From assembly GCA_005779525.1 (NCBI GenBank), contig SXIZ01000239.1, forward strand, positions 1 to 16,227: a stretch of DNA of 16,227 nucleotides, read 5' to 3'. Of this stretch, positions 7,501 to 14,524 are shown piece after piece. Positions within the stretch are counted from its first letter, which is position 1. Each line of letters begins with the position of its first letter. The translations under genes were made by a program, and so were the position numbers. Below the pieces are notes generated by a model. It saw nothing but the letters and a program-made list of their open reading frames with translations. It had not been told where the DNA came from and did no database searches. Origin of the DNA: Methylococcaceae bacterium. Lineage in GTDB: Bacteria; Pseudomonadota; Gammaproteobacteria; Methylococcales; Methylomonadaceae.

Positions 7501-9572
7501 TCTTACTGGTGGATGATGATGTTAATTATCGCTTAGTGACCCATGCCCTACTCAGCGCCTCTGCATTTGAAGTTGTTGAGGCCAGCAATGGTTTGCAGGC
7601 TTTAGGCGTTGCTAAGCGCGTGCATCCAGACCTGATCATATTGGATGCTATGATGGATGGCTTAGATGGTTTTGAAGTGTGCCGGATTCTGCGCCAAGAT
7701 CCCAATATGGTTGACATCCCCATTATTATGTCAACTGGACTTGGTGATATTGAATCCATAAATCGCGCCTTTGACGCAGGCGCTACCGATTTTATTGTGA
7801 AACCGTTGAATTATGCCATCTTAATTCATCGCATAGGATTTATCATTCGTGCCAGCGAAAACACCTTAGAGCTTAAAAAAAGCAAATTTCAACTCAGTGC
7901 CGCGCAACGCATCGCGCGTTTAGGCTATTGGACCTGGGATGCCGTGCACGACTGGTTTCAAATGTCAGAACATCTGGCGAAATTATGTTTACTCAACCTC
8001 GCTGAGTTTGGCAACACTCTGGATAGCTTTATGCAACTGATACACCCAGAGGATAGAATGTATGTGCGCAACACGATCGTGTCCGCAGGCTATAACAATT
8101 GGATACAACATACTGAATATCGTATTCAAGTCACGCCATCTTTAATTATCATCGTGCATCAAGAGTTGGAAGTGATTACCGAAAATGACCGCTTAGTGGT
8201 TACTGGCACAGTACAAGACATTACCCATAAAAAGCAAACCGAAAAACAGATTCACCGTTTGGCTTACTACGACAACCTTACGGGTTTAGCCAGTCGTGCG
8301 TATTATCATGAACGCATCGAAGCGATTATTAAAATGGCTGAACAACGTGCTGAAAATTTTTCGTTTTTATTCCTTGATATGGATGGCTTTAAGAATATTA
8401 ACGACAGTTTTGGACATGATGTCGGTGACCAGTTTTTACAAGCTATCGCCCTACGCTTACAAAATGAAGTCCGCGAAGTGGATTTTGTTGCACGTTTAGG
8501 GGGCGATGAATTTTGCATTATCACCAATAATATTGGAGATCAAGAAGCTGTTCAGGAACTAGCGTCTCGCATCCTGATGAAAATCAATTTGCCATTAACC
8601 ATTGGTCAGCACCAAATCAATCCGCGCGTCAGTATCGGCATTGCCATTTTTCCTAAAGATGGCAAAACTGAAATTGAACTTATGAAAGCCGCCGATGCCG
8701 CGATGTATTATGCTAAACAATCCGGCAAACAGCGCTTTATCTTTTATAACAAAGATATGGCCAACCAAGCCATTAACAGACTCAACTTTGAGCAGCAACT
8801 GCATACTGCATTTCAAGAAAATCAATTTGTACTGCATTATCAACCTCAAATATCCATGCACACTGGACGCATGATTGGTATGGAGGCCCTTATCCGCTGG
8901 CAACATCCAGAACGGGGATTACTTGCACCCGGAGAATTTTTACCCTTAATTAACGAATTCAATTTAATTTGTGAACTGGGTAATTGGGTTATTAATAGCG
9001 CATGTATGCAACTAGCCGCCTGGCACGACGCAGGCATGCCCTATATCAAAGTCGCGGTGAACATTGAACCCGCCCATTTTCAAAATCCAGAACTGTTGAA
9101 CTTTGTGGCAAAAGTGCTCTCCAAAACGGCTGTGCCCGCGCAATACCTAGAATTAGAAGTCACCGAAACTGCTATGCAGACCGAAGGACATTTGGAAGTT
9201 TTCAAAAAATTACGCCAAATTGGGGTGCATATTGGCATTGATGATTTTGGGACGGGCTATTCCTGCTTAGCATCGCTCAAGCAGTTACCGTTGGATAGTT
9301 TAAAAATCGATAAAATCTTCATAGACGATGTACTCAGCAATCAGCAAACCTCGGTCTTACTTGGCACCATCATAGGTCTATCACAAGCCTTAAACTATTC
9401 TCTTATAGCCGAAGGTGTGGAAACGCGGGATCAAGCCCTCGTCATGTATGGCTTAGGCTGTGATTATATTCAAGGGTATTTTTTCAGTAAACCCGTGAGT
9501 GCCGATCAAATTCCTAACTTATCGACTAAAGACTTTACGCTGCAGAGCAATCATCCATATTATACCAAGTAA
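4581..9572 (+). CDS. Giant hybrid sensor: degenerate histidine kinase, three receivers, HPt, PAS, GGDEF and EAL in one protein
   Basis: This 1663-residue inner-membrane protein combines a phosphorelay with cyclic-di-GMP synthesis and breakdown. Order: TM1 (about 10-30), periplasmic sensor (about 31-180, no named fold seen), TM2 (about 182-206), HAMP (about 207-260), HisKA-like (about 298-362), HATPase-like (about 375-525), REC1 (D550/D551, phosphoacceptor D600, K652), REC2 (E695/D696, D739, K795), HPt (H895 in AHNFKSAAANLGA), REC3 (D978/D979, D1022, K1074), PAS (about 1105-1220), GGDEF (about 1226-1392) and EAL (about 1405-1645). The GGDEF motif at 1307-1311 has an RxxD inhibitory site (R1298-D1301) at the usual five-residue distance. 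EAL shows E1435-A-L, IDDFGTGYS, LKIDK, AEGVET and QGYFFSKP, so both catalytic domains look competent. The kinase core does not: Gln307 stands where the H-box histidine belongs (LNQDLHTPIN), and the N-, G1- and G2-boxes are eroded. Phosphate probably comes from another kinase through HPt or the receivers. It is a single gene ending at a shared terminator. Confidence 0.93.
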   Translation: MQSIGIKINVLNIFLALLCLVSSSSLWIWQHNQSLNQLFTQSVQIFSSLQAQQIAPLIQAEDPKLLTQNVANLSAHPDLAYVLICNTEQKLIFQRNFHALSKLPPSPCQALQEPREDYFIDPQSGFKYLKVTAPLQLKIASSQAATKVSEVLDLDNGLSQTQKLGTLHLGFSMHQLQQEQRYTLGYTCVMSLLLLLGISAYSWFFTRRLVFPIKQLIVRAYDFLGWEANQDNSESTEDELCRLNKVFNRIAIEFEKSQQHSIQAQLALEMIQPNIEIQPISEIPSPTTLPAVVNFIPQNQLLTALNQDLHTPINAVLGMLELLQHTTLNSQQHHLAHSAMRSAELLQNVMSNILDSAAIATGSLHISEFDFEIRGELESIASLMAAQAYYQGLEFILDLPNELNTLVRGDAKRLRQIIINLLGFMIKHTEAGDIYLKVSIIQKDAQALTESLEFEIFANIPEASAKHLTYLLNSDCAQHSPLTAQFDSASLGIILAKQLLQMMQSSLCFTELPSPQPCLNFSLNFTQATQIIAQRIERERLKNCQAFIVDDNTLNREILAQQLKEWGIKVQTFASGTAAVSFLQNTGEQAAHTFQFGIIDKHMPLMDGIQLAQSLARETRYATLPLIMLSSEPVILSDLQQLAPNIYGYLHKPVIQQQLLQHVFDILDQETTNLLTGVFLDDSLSKLHAKILLVEDNIINQEIALGMLYAMGCKVKLANDGNEAIEAFKASHFDAILMDCHMPVLDGFQASIAIRQLEQQQNTLQLTPIIALTADLQPGIVKKCLGVGMNDYLCKPYNSKQLHETLLKWLPLENVSKETLLSSSTALDTSSTFYQGQPLLDVEVLKSLQVLNANSVEGVLSRAVKAFQKMANEELVQMRQAFANNNATGLAKIAHNFKSAAANLGALTLSHAAQAIESQANIQDLSAIPTQLELIQAHLPLVLTSLQEYLQAHTPAINPSLSSVLTQNATLKRILLVDDDVNYRLVTHALLSASAFEVVEASNGLQALGVAKRVHPDLIILDAMMDGLDGFEVCRILRQDPNMVDIPIIMSTGLGDIESINRAFDAGATDFIVKPLNYAILIHRIGFIIRASENTLELKKSKFQLSAAQRIARLGYWTWDAVHDWFQMSEHLAKLCLLNLAEFGNTLDSFMQLIHPEDRMYVRNTIVSAGYNNWIQHTEYRIQVTPSLIIIVHQELEVITENDRLVVTGTVQDITHKKQTEKQIHRLAYYDNLTGLASRAYYHERIEAIIKMAEQRAENFSFLFLDMDGFKNINDSFGHDVGDQFLQAIALRLQNEVREVDFVARLGGDEFCIITNNIGDQEAVQELASRILMKINLPLTIGQHQINPRVSIGIAIFPKDGKTEIELMKAADAAMYYAKQSGKQRFIFYNKDMANQAINRLNFEQQLHTAFQENQFVLHYQPQISMHTGRMIGMEALIRWQHPERGLLAPGEFLPLINEFNLICELGNWVINSACMQLAAWHDAGMPYIKVAVNIEPAHFQNPELLNFVAKVLSKTAVPAQYLELEVTETAMQTEGHLEVFKKLRQIGVHIGIDDFGTGYSCLASLKQLPLDSLKIDKIFIDDVLSNQQTSVLLGTIIGLSQALNYSLIAEGVETRDQALVMYGLGCDYIQGYFFSKPVSADQIPNLSTKDFTLQSNHPYYTK

Positions 9573-9575
9573 AGC

Positions 9576-9603
9576 AAAAAAGGGCGCCGTAGCGCCCTTT
9601 CTT
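9576..9603. terminator. Bidirectional intrinsic terminator between convergent genes
   Basis: AAAGGGCGC (9579-9587) pairs perfectly with GCGCCCTTT (9592-9600) around a CGTA loop. An A-run precedes the stem (9576-9581) and T-rich TTTCTTT follows, so each strand has a U-tract after the hairpin. It lies 3 bases after the stop of the plus-strand sensor gene and about 20 bases beyond the stop of the minus-strand transketolase-like gene, and can serve both. Confidence 0.9.
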
Positions 9604-9623
9604 TCCTCATCCAAAAATCCAGC

Positions 9624-11525
9624 TTAACGCATAGATTTAACTTTCGCAATGATACCCGCTGGATCGATGCCTTGATGCGGGAATTGTTCCCACAGACCGC
9701 CGCAACCTTCTTTATGCGTCGCAATATGCGCAAATTTTGGCGTTAAGCCACGTTCCAGCAACCAAGTACCAAAGCGACTTCCCAAACCAGTTTTACGGTT
9801 GAAAGATTCAACCACTAAGACCAACGGTGAATTACCAATTTTAGCCAATGTTTCTTCGTCGATCACGTTCAAATGAGGTTTGTTGATCAAACCAACATCG
9901 ATGCCTTCTGCTTTCAAACGCTCAACAGCATCTAATGCACGGTACAAAGTTTCACCGAAAGCAACCACATAACCCGCAGTACCTTCACGGATCACTTCGT
10001 CTTTACCTGGGACGAATGTGTAATCACCACCGAAGAACTCGTTACCTTTGTCATCTAAAATGATCGGAGTTTTAGAACGCGTTGAGAATACGAAACGTAA
10101 GCCTGGATCAAAGAAGATCTTTTTAATGACCGCTCTCATTTGATTAGGATCAGCTGGGAAGTACAGGTTAGTCGCATAAGCGTCATCCAGACCATTGTCA
10201 GCGAAGAAGTTATTGATACCGAAATGGCAAGTATTGTCAGCCATATCGTCAATACCAGAATGCGAGAAATGACTGAGAACGTTGGAGTTATTCAAACGTG
10301 CCATCGTGATTTCAGACATCAACATTTCTAGAAACGCTGCGAAGGTACCGAAGATACCTTGTTTGCCAGCTTCCATACCGAAACCTGCAGCAGCAGAGAA
10401 GTTGCCGCGCTCCATAATACCGGAAGAAATAAAGCTTTCTGGGAAGGCTGTATGGATTTTGTGCAAGCCACAAGAACCTTCCAGGTCTGAGTCAATAACG
10501 CGTACGTTAGCAACGCGATCAGCTTCACTCATACCTTTCATAACTTCCACGACTGCATCGCCGAATACGTTACGGTTAGCATCCCATTTTGCGTTGTCTG
10601 AACCTAAGAAGGTGTCAGTCATTTTTGGCGCAACTACGCCTTTCAAGAACTCTACCGCTGCAGTGTGACCACGAGTTTCCAAATATTCCAGAGCAACTTT
10701 GACAGATACTACATCGTGACCATGCGTTGAACCTTCCAAGCCAACGATACCTGGGCACATTGGACGATAGTTGATAACGGCTACGGGTCCGTCAGTGTTG
10801 ATCGCTTTAACGATACGCGCGTATAAATCGTCAATGTCTTCACCGTTGCCTTCGAATACAGTGACGCCTTGGCCTGCTAAGGTTTTGGCAGTGCTGCAGC
10901 CAGTTAAGTATTTTGAAGGATGACCTGCGATAGTGACATCGTTATCGTCAATAATTAATTTAACATTCAGACCTTGCGCTACCGCTAAACGTGCTGCTTC
11001 AGCATCATCGCCTTCTTGCTGTGAACCGTCAGAACCTAAGCAAAACACTGTTTTTCTTGGGTTAGCAATAGCGACACCGTTGACATACGGCCACATGTGG
11101 CCTAAACGACCTGAACTGAATTTTACACCTGGTGTAAAACCTAATTCAGGATGACCCGGTAAATGTGAATGCGCCGCACGGTATTGTGTTAAACGCTCTG
11201 CAGGTAAATCACCGTTTAAAGTTGACATTAAATATTGGGTTGCAACACGATGGCCCGCTTCATCAAAAAAGATCGGTACGTATTTAGTTGCAGAACCACG
11301 AAAGAGCGCGTCTAGGATAACGACTTCTGGCACTGTATCGTACGGTCCACCGGTGTGCCCACCCACGCCTCTGGCCGCGCCTGTCGAAGTAAAAAACACG
11401 ATAGCGTCACGGCACAACTGGATGTTTGCTTTTAAGCTGGCGCGTTGCGCATCAGTCAGTGTGGGTACACTGGCATCCAATGTGATACGTTTGTAGGCGC
11501 CAAGATCAATCGGAAAATTAGACAT
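9624..11525 (-). CDS. Transketolase-family thiamine-diphosphate enzyme (atypical branch)
   Basis: Transketolase moves two-carbon ketol units between sugar phosphates in the pentose phosphate, Calvin and ribulose monophosphate pathways. The 633-residue product has the full three-domain layout. The thiamine-diphosphate domain shows GGHTGG (H57), AGHR (H92), PGHPE (H125) and DGSQQEG (D166, E171), followed by the metal-ligand Asn in IIDDND (N195). The pyrimidine-binding domain has the cofactor-activating Glu in MERGNF (E372) and FGTFAAF. The C-terminal domain starts near residue 500. Several signatures differ from E. coli TktA: SDG instead of GDG, AGHR instead of NGHGS, GRLGHM instead of GPLGQG. 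It is therefore a separate branch, with substrate preference (classical, or formaldehyde-using as in dihydroxyacetone synthase) not decided. The ATG at 11525 has a weak GAGAAA upstream. The gene is divergent from glgB across 448 bases and convergent with the sensor gene. Confidence 0.85.
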   Translation of the reverse strand: MSNFPIDLGAYKRITLDASVPTLTDAQRASLKANIQLCRDAIVFFTSTGAARGVGGHTGGPYDTVPEVVILDALFRGSATKYVPIFFDEAGHRVATQYLMSTLNGDLPAERLTQYRAAHSHLPGHPELGFTPGVKFSSGRLGHMWPYVNGVAIANPRKTVFCLGSDGSQQEGDDAEAARLAVAQGLNVKLIIDDNDVTIAGHPSKYLTGCSTAKTLAGQGVTVFEGNGEDIDDLYARIVKAINTDGPVAVINYRPMCPGIVGLEGSTHGHDVVSVKVALEYLETRGHTAAVEFLKGVVAPKMTDTFLGSDNAKWDANRNVFGDAVVEVMKGMSEADRVANVRVIDSDLEGSCGLHKIHTAFPESFISSGIMERGNFSAAAGFGMEAGKQGIFGTFAAFLEMLMSEITMARLNNSNVLSHFSHSGIDDMADNTCHFGINNFFADNGLDDAYATNLYFPADPNQMRAVIKKIFFDPGLRFVFSTRSKTPIILDDKGNEFFGGDYTFVPGKDEVIREGTAGYVVAFGETLYRALDAVERLKAEGIDVGLINKPHLNVIDEETLAKIGNSPLVLVVESFNRKTGLGSRFGTWLLERGLTPKFAHIATHKEGCGGLWEQFPHQGIDPAGIIAKVKSMR

Positions 11526-11561
11526 AGTTGTTTCTCAAAATATTATTATGATGATGTTTGT

Positions 11562-11591
11562 ATTATGTTTTACGACAAACCGCGGTCGTAA
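11562..11591 (-). promoter_or_regulatory. Perfect dyad over a putative transketolase-gene promoter
   Basis: TTACGAC (11570-11576) and GTCGTAA (11585-11591) are exact inverted copies separated by 8 bases that contain part of a CCGCGG palindrome. On the minus strand a CATAAT -10-like box (11562-11567) lies just downstream, and the outer dyad arm could serve as a poor -35 (TTACGA, 18-base spacing). Position and symmetry suggest a repressor or activator operator about 45 bases before the start codon. The regulator is unknown. Confidence 0.5.
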
Positions 11592-11639
11592 CTTAGGCGA
11601 CCATAGGTTGTTACAGTCACTTAATGATTTTCTTAGTTT

Positions 11640-11668
11640 GCGTTTTTGCCCTTTTCAGGCTAAAACGC
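11640..11668. promoter_or_regulatory. Strong hairpin in the divergent intergenic region
   Basis: GCGTTTT-T-GCC (11640-11650) pairs with GGC-T-AAAACGC (11658-11668), broken only by one T-T mismatch, with a 7-base loop. No U-run follows on either strand, so an intrinsic terminator is unlikely. It could be a leader structure of the transketolase-like mRNA or a dyad operator. Confidence 0.45.
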
Positions 11669-11735
11669 TACGGTCAAAATAACACGCAAAAGATACACCT
11701 TGCCCATCCTCATACGCAAGAGATTTTAGAGAAAT

Positions 11736-11926
11736 AATATTGGTAATCCACCAACTCTAGCGACCCAATAATGTCAAAAAATGTGCATAATAGCGATATA
11801 TTAATAACTATCAATAAGATAATAATTCTAACATTTTTAAAGCCAACAACCCCTCCTGCGCTAAAAATGAGTTTTTTTAGCTACTAAACAAAATCAGTAT
11901 TACATTCATCTATTAATATTGGTAAT
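11736..11926. repeat. 12-base direct repeat AATATTGGTAAT
   Basis: AATATTGGTAAT occurs at 11736-11747 and again at 11915-11926, 179 bases apart, both in the AT-rich half upstream of glgB. The second copy overlaps the putative -35 box of glgB, so the pair could be regulator sites. The AT-richness of the region lowers its significance. Confidence 0.35.
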
Positions 11927-11946
11927 ATTCGTAACAGGTTTAAAAT
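11919..11946 (+). promoter_or_regulatory. Candidate sigma-70 promoter for glgB
   Basis: TTGGTA (11919-11924) and TAAAAT (11941-11946) are separated by 16 bases and match the -35 and -10 consensus at 4 and 5 of 6 positions. The pair lies just upstream of the GAGG ribosome-binding site (11961-11964) of the GTG start at 11974, which supports the longer form of glgB being made. Confidence 0.45.
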
Positions 11947-11973
11947 AGTTAATCACACAAGAGGTCAATCAAC

Positions 11974-14445
11974 GTGAAAAAAGGTTCCAATACCACACTG
12001 GATTCTGATAACAAAAAAAATACTGAATCCAAAGCAACGGATTCGGACATAACTAAAACCACCAAAAAACCCGCTGCCAAAAAAAGTACATCCCAAGCTA
12101 GCGCTCCTGCAAAAAAAACCACAAAAACTACAAAATCGACAGTGAAAGCGGATAGCTCATCGCCAGCCGCAACCAGCGCCCCTGCCTCTGATTCTAAAAC
12201 AATCACCGCAGTGTCCTCAACACAACCTGAGGGAACTGAAATGTTAGAAGTACCTACAACCCCACCCGTCGCCATCGCGAAACCCAAACCCTTAAGCACG
12301 GAATGCATACGCATTATCGAAGCTAAAAATCACGACCCATTTTCCATCCTTGGTCGGCATCAAAAAGATGGTAAGACTGTAGTTAAAGTCTTTTTCCCCT
12401 ACGCCGAATCAGTGCATTTCACTCATAACAACCAAGCACTTAACCGGATTATCGGTACCGATTTTTTTGAATATGTACTCGCACCGACTGAAACGCTACC
12501 TGCCCATTACAAATTGACATGGGTAGATAAGAGTGGCTACACCCACGAAAGCTATGATCCTTATGATTTTGGTAGCCAACTGCCTGAATTCGACCAACAT
12601 CTGTTTGGCGAAGGTCGGCATTGGCATATTTACCAAAAATTAGGTGCGCATTTACACACTGTCGATGGCATAGACGGAGTGTTATTCGCTGTTTGGGCCC
12701 CCAATGCTGGTCGTGTGAGTGTTGTTGGAGATTTCAACCGTTGGGATGGTCGCTGTAACCCCATGCGCAGCTTAGGGGGAAGTGGAATATGGGAAATTTT
12801 TATGCCCGGCTTAAAAGCGGGCACGTACTACAAATTTGAAATTCTCAACCGCAACACGCAAGAAATTTTATTGAAAACCGACCCGTATGGGCAACAATTT
12901 GAATTTCGCCCCAACACCTCGTCTATTGTAATCAAAGAACGTACGTATCATTGGCAAGACCAGCAATGGATGATGAAACGTGCGAGCCACGACTGGTTAC
13001 ATGAGCCGATGGCAGTGTATGAGGTGCATTTGGGCTCATGGCGACGCGATAATCTTGGCAACTTTCTGACCTACCGTGAACTGGCCGTTGAATTGGTGGA
13101 TTATGTCAAGCAAATGGGCTTTACCCATATTGAATTACTCCCGATCACTGAACATCCGTTTGACGGTTCGTGGGGTTATCAAACCACGGGCTATTTTGCC
13201 CCCACCAGCCGCTATGGCACCCCCGACGATTTCCGCTACTTTGTAGACACCTGCCATCAGAATGGCATTGGGGTGATTCTAGACTGGGTACCTGCGCATT
13301 TCCCCAAAGATGCCTATGCCTTGGCGCGCTTTGATGGCACTGCGTTGTATGAGCACGAGGATCCGCGTAAAGGCGAACATCGGGATTGGGGTACATTGAT
13401 TTATAACTTTGGGCGTAATGAAGTTAAAAACTTTCTGCTCGCCAGTGCGGTGTTCTGGTTAGAAGAATACCACCTCGATGGCTTACGCGTGGATGCGGTG
13501 GCTTCGATGCTCTATTTAGATTATTCGCGCGAGGCCAACGACTGGATTCCTAATCGCTATGGCGGCAACGAAAATCTCGAAGCCATTGATTTCTTACGCG
13601 AACTCAACGCAGTCACCCACGACCAACATCCAGGCACCGTGATTATGGCGGAAGAATCCACCTCCTGGCCACAAGTCACCCGTCCTACCTGGGCTGGCGG
13701 CTTAGGTTTTTCCATGAAATGGAATATGGGTTGGATGCACGATATTTTGGCGTACATGAGCCAAGAACCGATTCATAGAAAATATCACCATAATCAACTG
13801 ACCTTCGGCATGCTGTATGCGTTTACCGAAAACTTTACCCTACCGTTCTCCCATGACGAAGTCGTGCATGGCAAGGGTTCCTTGGTCAATAAAATGCCGG
13901 GCGACGAATGGCAACGCTTTGCCAACCTCCGCCTGTTGTACACTTTCATGTATACCTATCCTGGCAAAAAGCTGTTATTTATGGGTTGTGAGTTCGGTCA
14001 AGGTACCGAATGGAATTCCAATCGAGCTTTGGATTGGTATGTCTTAGACTACCAACATCATCGCGGTATCCAATCTTTGGTACGCGATTTAAATCAGCTT
14101 TACAAAACGCATCCTGCGTTATTTGTGCACGATTTTGAGTACCAAGGTTTTGACTGGATCGATTGTAACGATATGGAACAATCGATTATCAGTTACCGCC
14201 GCAAAAGCGAGTATGAAGATTTAGTAGTGATTTTGAACTTTACTCCAGTACCGCGTGAAAATTACCGTATCGGCGTACCTGAGGCAGGCGTTTATACTGA
14301 AATCTTTAATTCCGATTCCAAATACTACGATGGTAGCAATACGGGTAACGGTGCCGTGGTCTCCGAGCCGCAACCGTGGATGAATTTACCGCACTCGTTA
14401 TGTCTGACCTTGCCACCCTTAGGGGCATTGATCTTAAAAATTTAA
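11974..14445 (+). CDS. glgB: 1,4-alpha-glucan (glycogen) branching enzyme with Lys/Ala/Ser/Thr-rich N-terminal tail
   Basis: GlgB cuts alpha-1,4 glucan chains and rejoins them as alpha-1,6 branches during glycogen synthesis in the cytoplasm. From about residue 105 the 823-residue product matches the family: N1 and CBM48 beta-sandwich domains (about 105-320, with FAVWAPNA and VSVVGDFNRWDG), then the GH13 barrel with WVPAHFPKD, nucleophile D507 in GLRVDAVASMLY, acid/base E560 in MAEEST and D628 in SHDEVVHGK, and a C-terminal beta domain. E. coli GlgB has 728 residues; the excess is an N-terminal tail (residues 1-89) rich in Lys, Ala, Thr and Ser (KKPAAKKS, APAKKTTKTTKST), like histone-H1-type tails. 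Two starts are possible: GTG at 11974 with GAGG 9 bases upstream, or ATG at 12241 with GAGGGA 6 bases upstream, giving 734 residues. The long frame is open throughout, and glgA follows 79 bases downstream. Confidence 0.95.
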   Translation: MKKGSNTTLDSDNKKNTESKATDSDITKTTKKPAAKKSTSQASAPAKKTTKTTKSTVKADSSSPAATSAPASDSKTITAVSSTQPEGTEMLEVPTTPPVAIAKPKPLSTECIRIIEAKNHDPFSILGRHQKDGKTVVKVFFPYAESVHFTHNNQALNRIIGTDFFEYVLAPTETLPAHYKLTWVDKSGYTHESYDPYDFGSQLPEFDQHLFGEGRHWHIYQKLGAHLHTVDGIDGVLFAVWAPNAGRVSVVGDFNRWDGRCNPMRSLGGSGIWEIFMPGLKAGTYYKFEILNRNTQEILLKTDPYGQQFEFRPNTSSIVIKERTYHWQDQQWMMKRASHDWLHEPMAVYEVHLGSWRRDNLGNFLTYRELAVELVDYVKQMGFTHIELLPITEHPFDGSWGYQTTGYFAPTSRYGTPDDFRYFVDTCHQNGIGVILDWVPAHFPKDAYALARFDGTALYEHEDPRKGEHRDWGTLIYNFGRNEVKNFLLASAVFWLEEYHLDGLRVDAVASMLYLDYSREANDWIPNRYGGNENLEAIDFLRELNAVTHDQHPGTVIMAEESTSWPQVTRPTWAGGLGFSMKWNMGWMHDILAYMSQEPIHRKYHHNQLTFGMLYAFTENFTLPFSHDEVVHGKGSLVNKMPGDEWQRFANLRLLYTFMYTYPGKKLLFMGCEFGQGTEWNSNRALDWYVLDYQHHRGIQSLVRDLNQLYKTHPALFVHDFEYQGFDWIDCNDMEQSIISYRRKSEYEDLVVILNFTPVPRENYRIGVPEAGVYTEIFNSDSKYYDGSNTGNGAVVSEPQPWMNLPHSLCLTLPPLGALILKI
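12229..12243 (+). promoter_or_regulatory. Internal ribosome-binding site and alternative ATG start of glgB
   Basis: GAGGGA (12229-12234) stands 6 bases before the in-frame ATG at 12241 (codon 90 of the long form). This is a better start context than the upstream GTG. It would produce a branching enzyme of 734 residues, the usual family length, so it is either the true start or a second start giving a tail-less isoform. Confidence 0.5.
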
Positions 14446-14454
14446 CGCTCTATA

Positions 14455-14488
14455 TTCCGGTAGTGACGCACTAGCTTAGCTACCGGAA
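14455..14488 (+). other. Perfect 9-base inverted repeat between glgB and glgA
   Basis: TTCCGGTAG (14455-14463) is exactly complementary to CTACCGGAA (14480-14488). The 16-base loop can itself form a small hairpin, TAGTG-ACG-CACTA (14461-14473), sharing bases with the large stem, so two alternative folds are possible. No U-run follows, so full termination is unlikely. Its location suggests an mRNA-processing or stability element, or a partial attenuator that sets glgA level relative to glgB. Confidence 0.6.
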
Positions 14489-14524
14489 CCCCATTAACTT
14501 TAAAATGATCGTCAAGAATCATCC

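Larger units (their letters stand above)
11526..11973. other. 448-base divergent regulatory region between the transketolase-like gene and glgB
   Basis: No coding region is supported here. The side near the transketolase-like gene holds a 7-base perfect dyad and an 11-base-pair hairpin; the side near glgB is very AT-rich and holds a promoter-like pair and a direct repeat, each listed separately. No thiamine-pyrophosphate riboswitch pattern was recognised upstream of the transketolase-like gene, although that gene uses the cofactor. Confidence 0.6.

Noticed and set aside
11949..12314. 121-codon open frame on the minus strand opposite the glgB N-terminus.
   Set aside because: It is the antisense reflection of the low-complexity Lys/Ala/Ser tail, which yields a Val/Ala/Phe-rich string; it has no ribosome-binding site or family signature.
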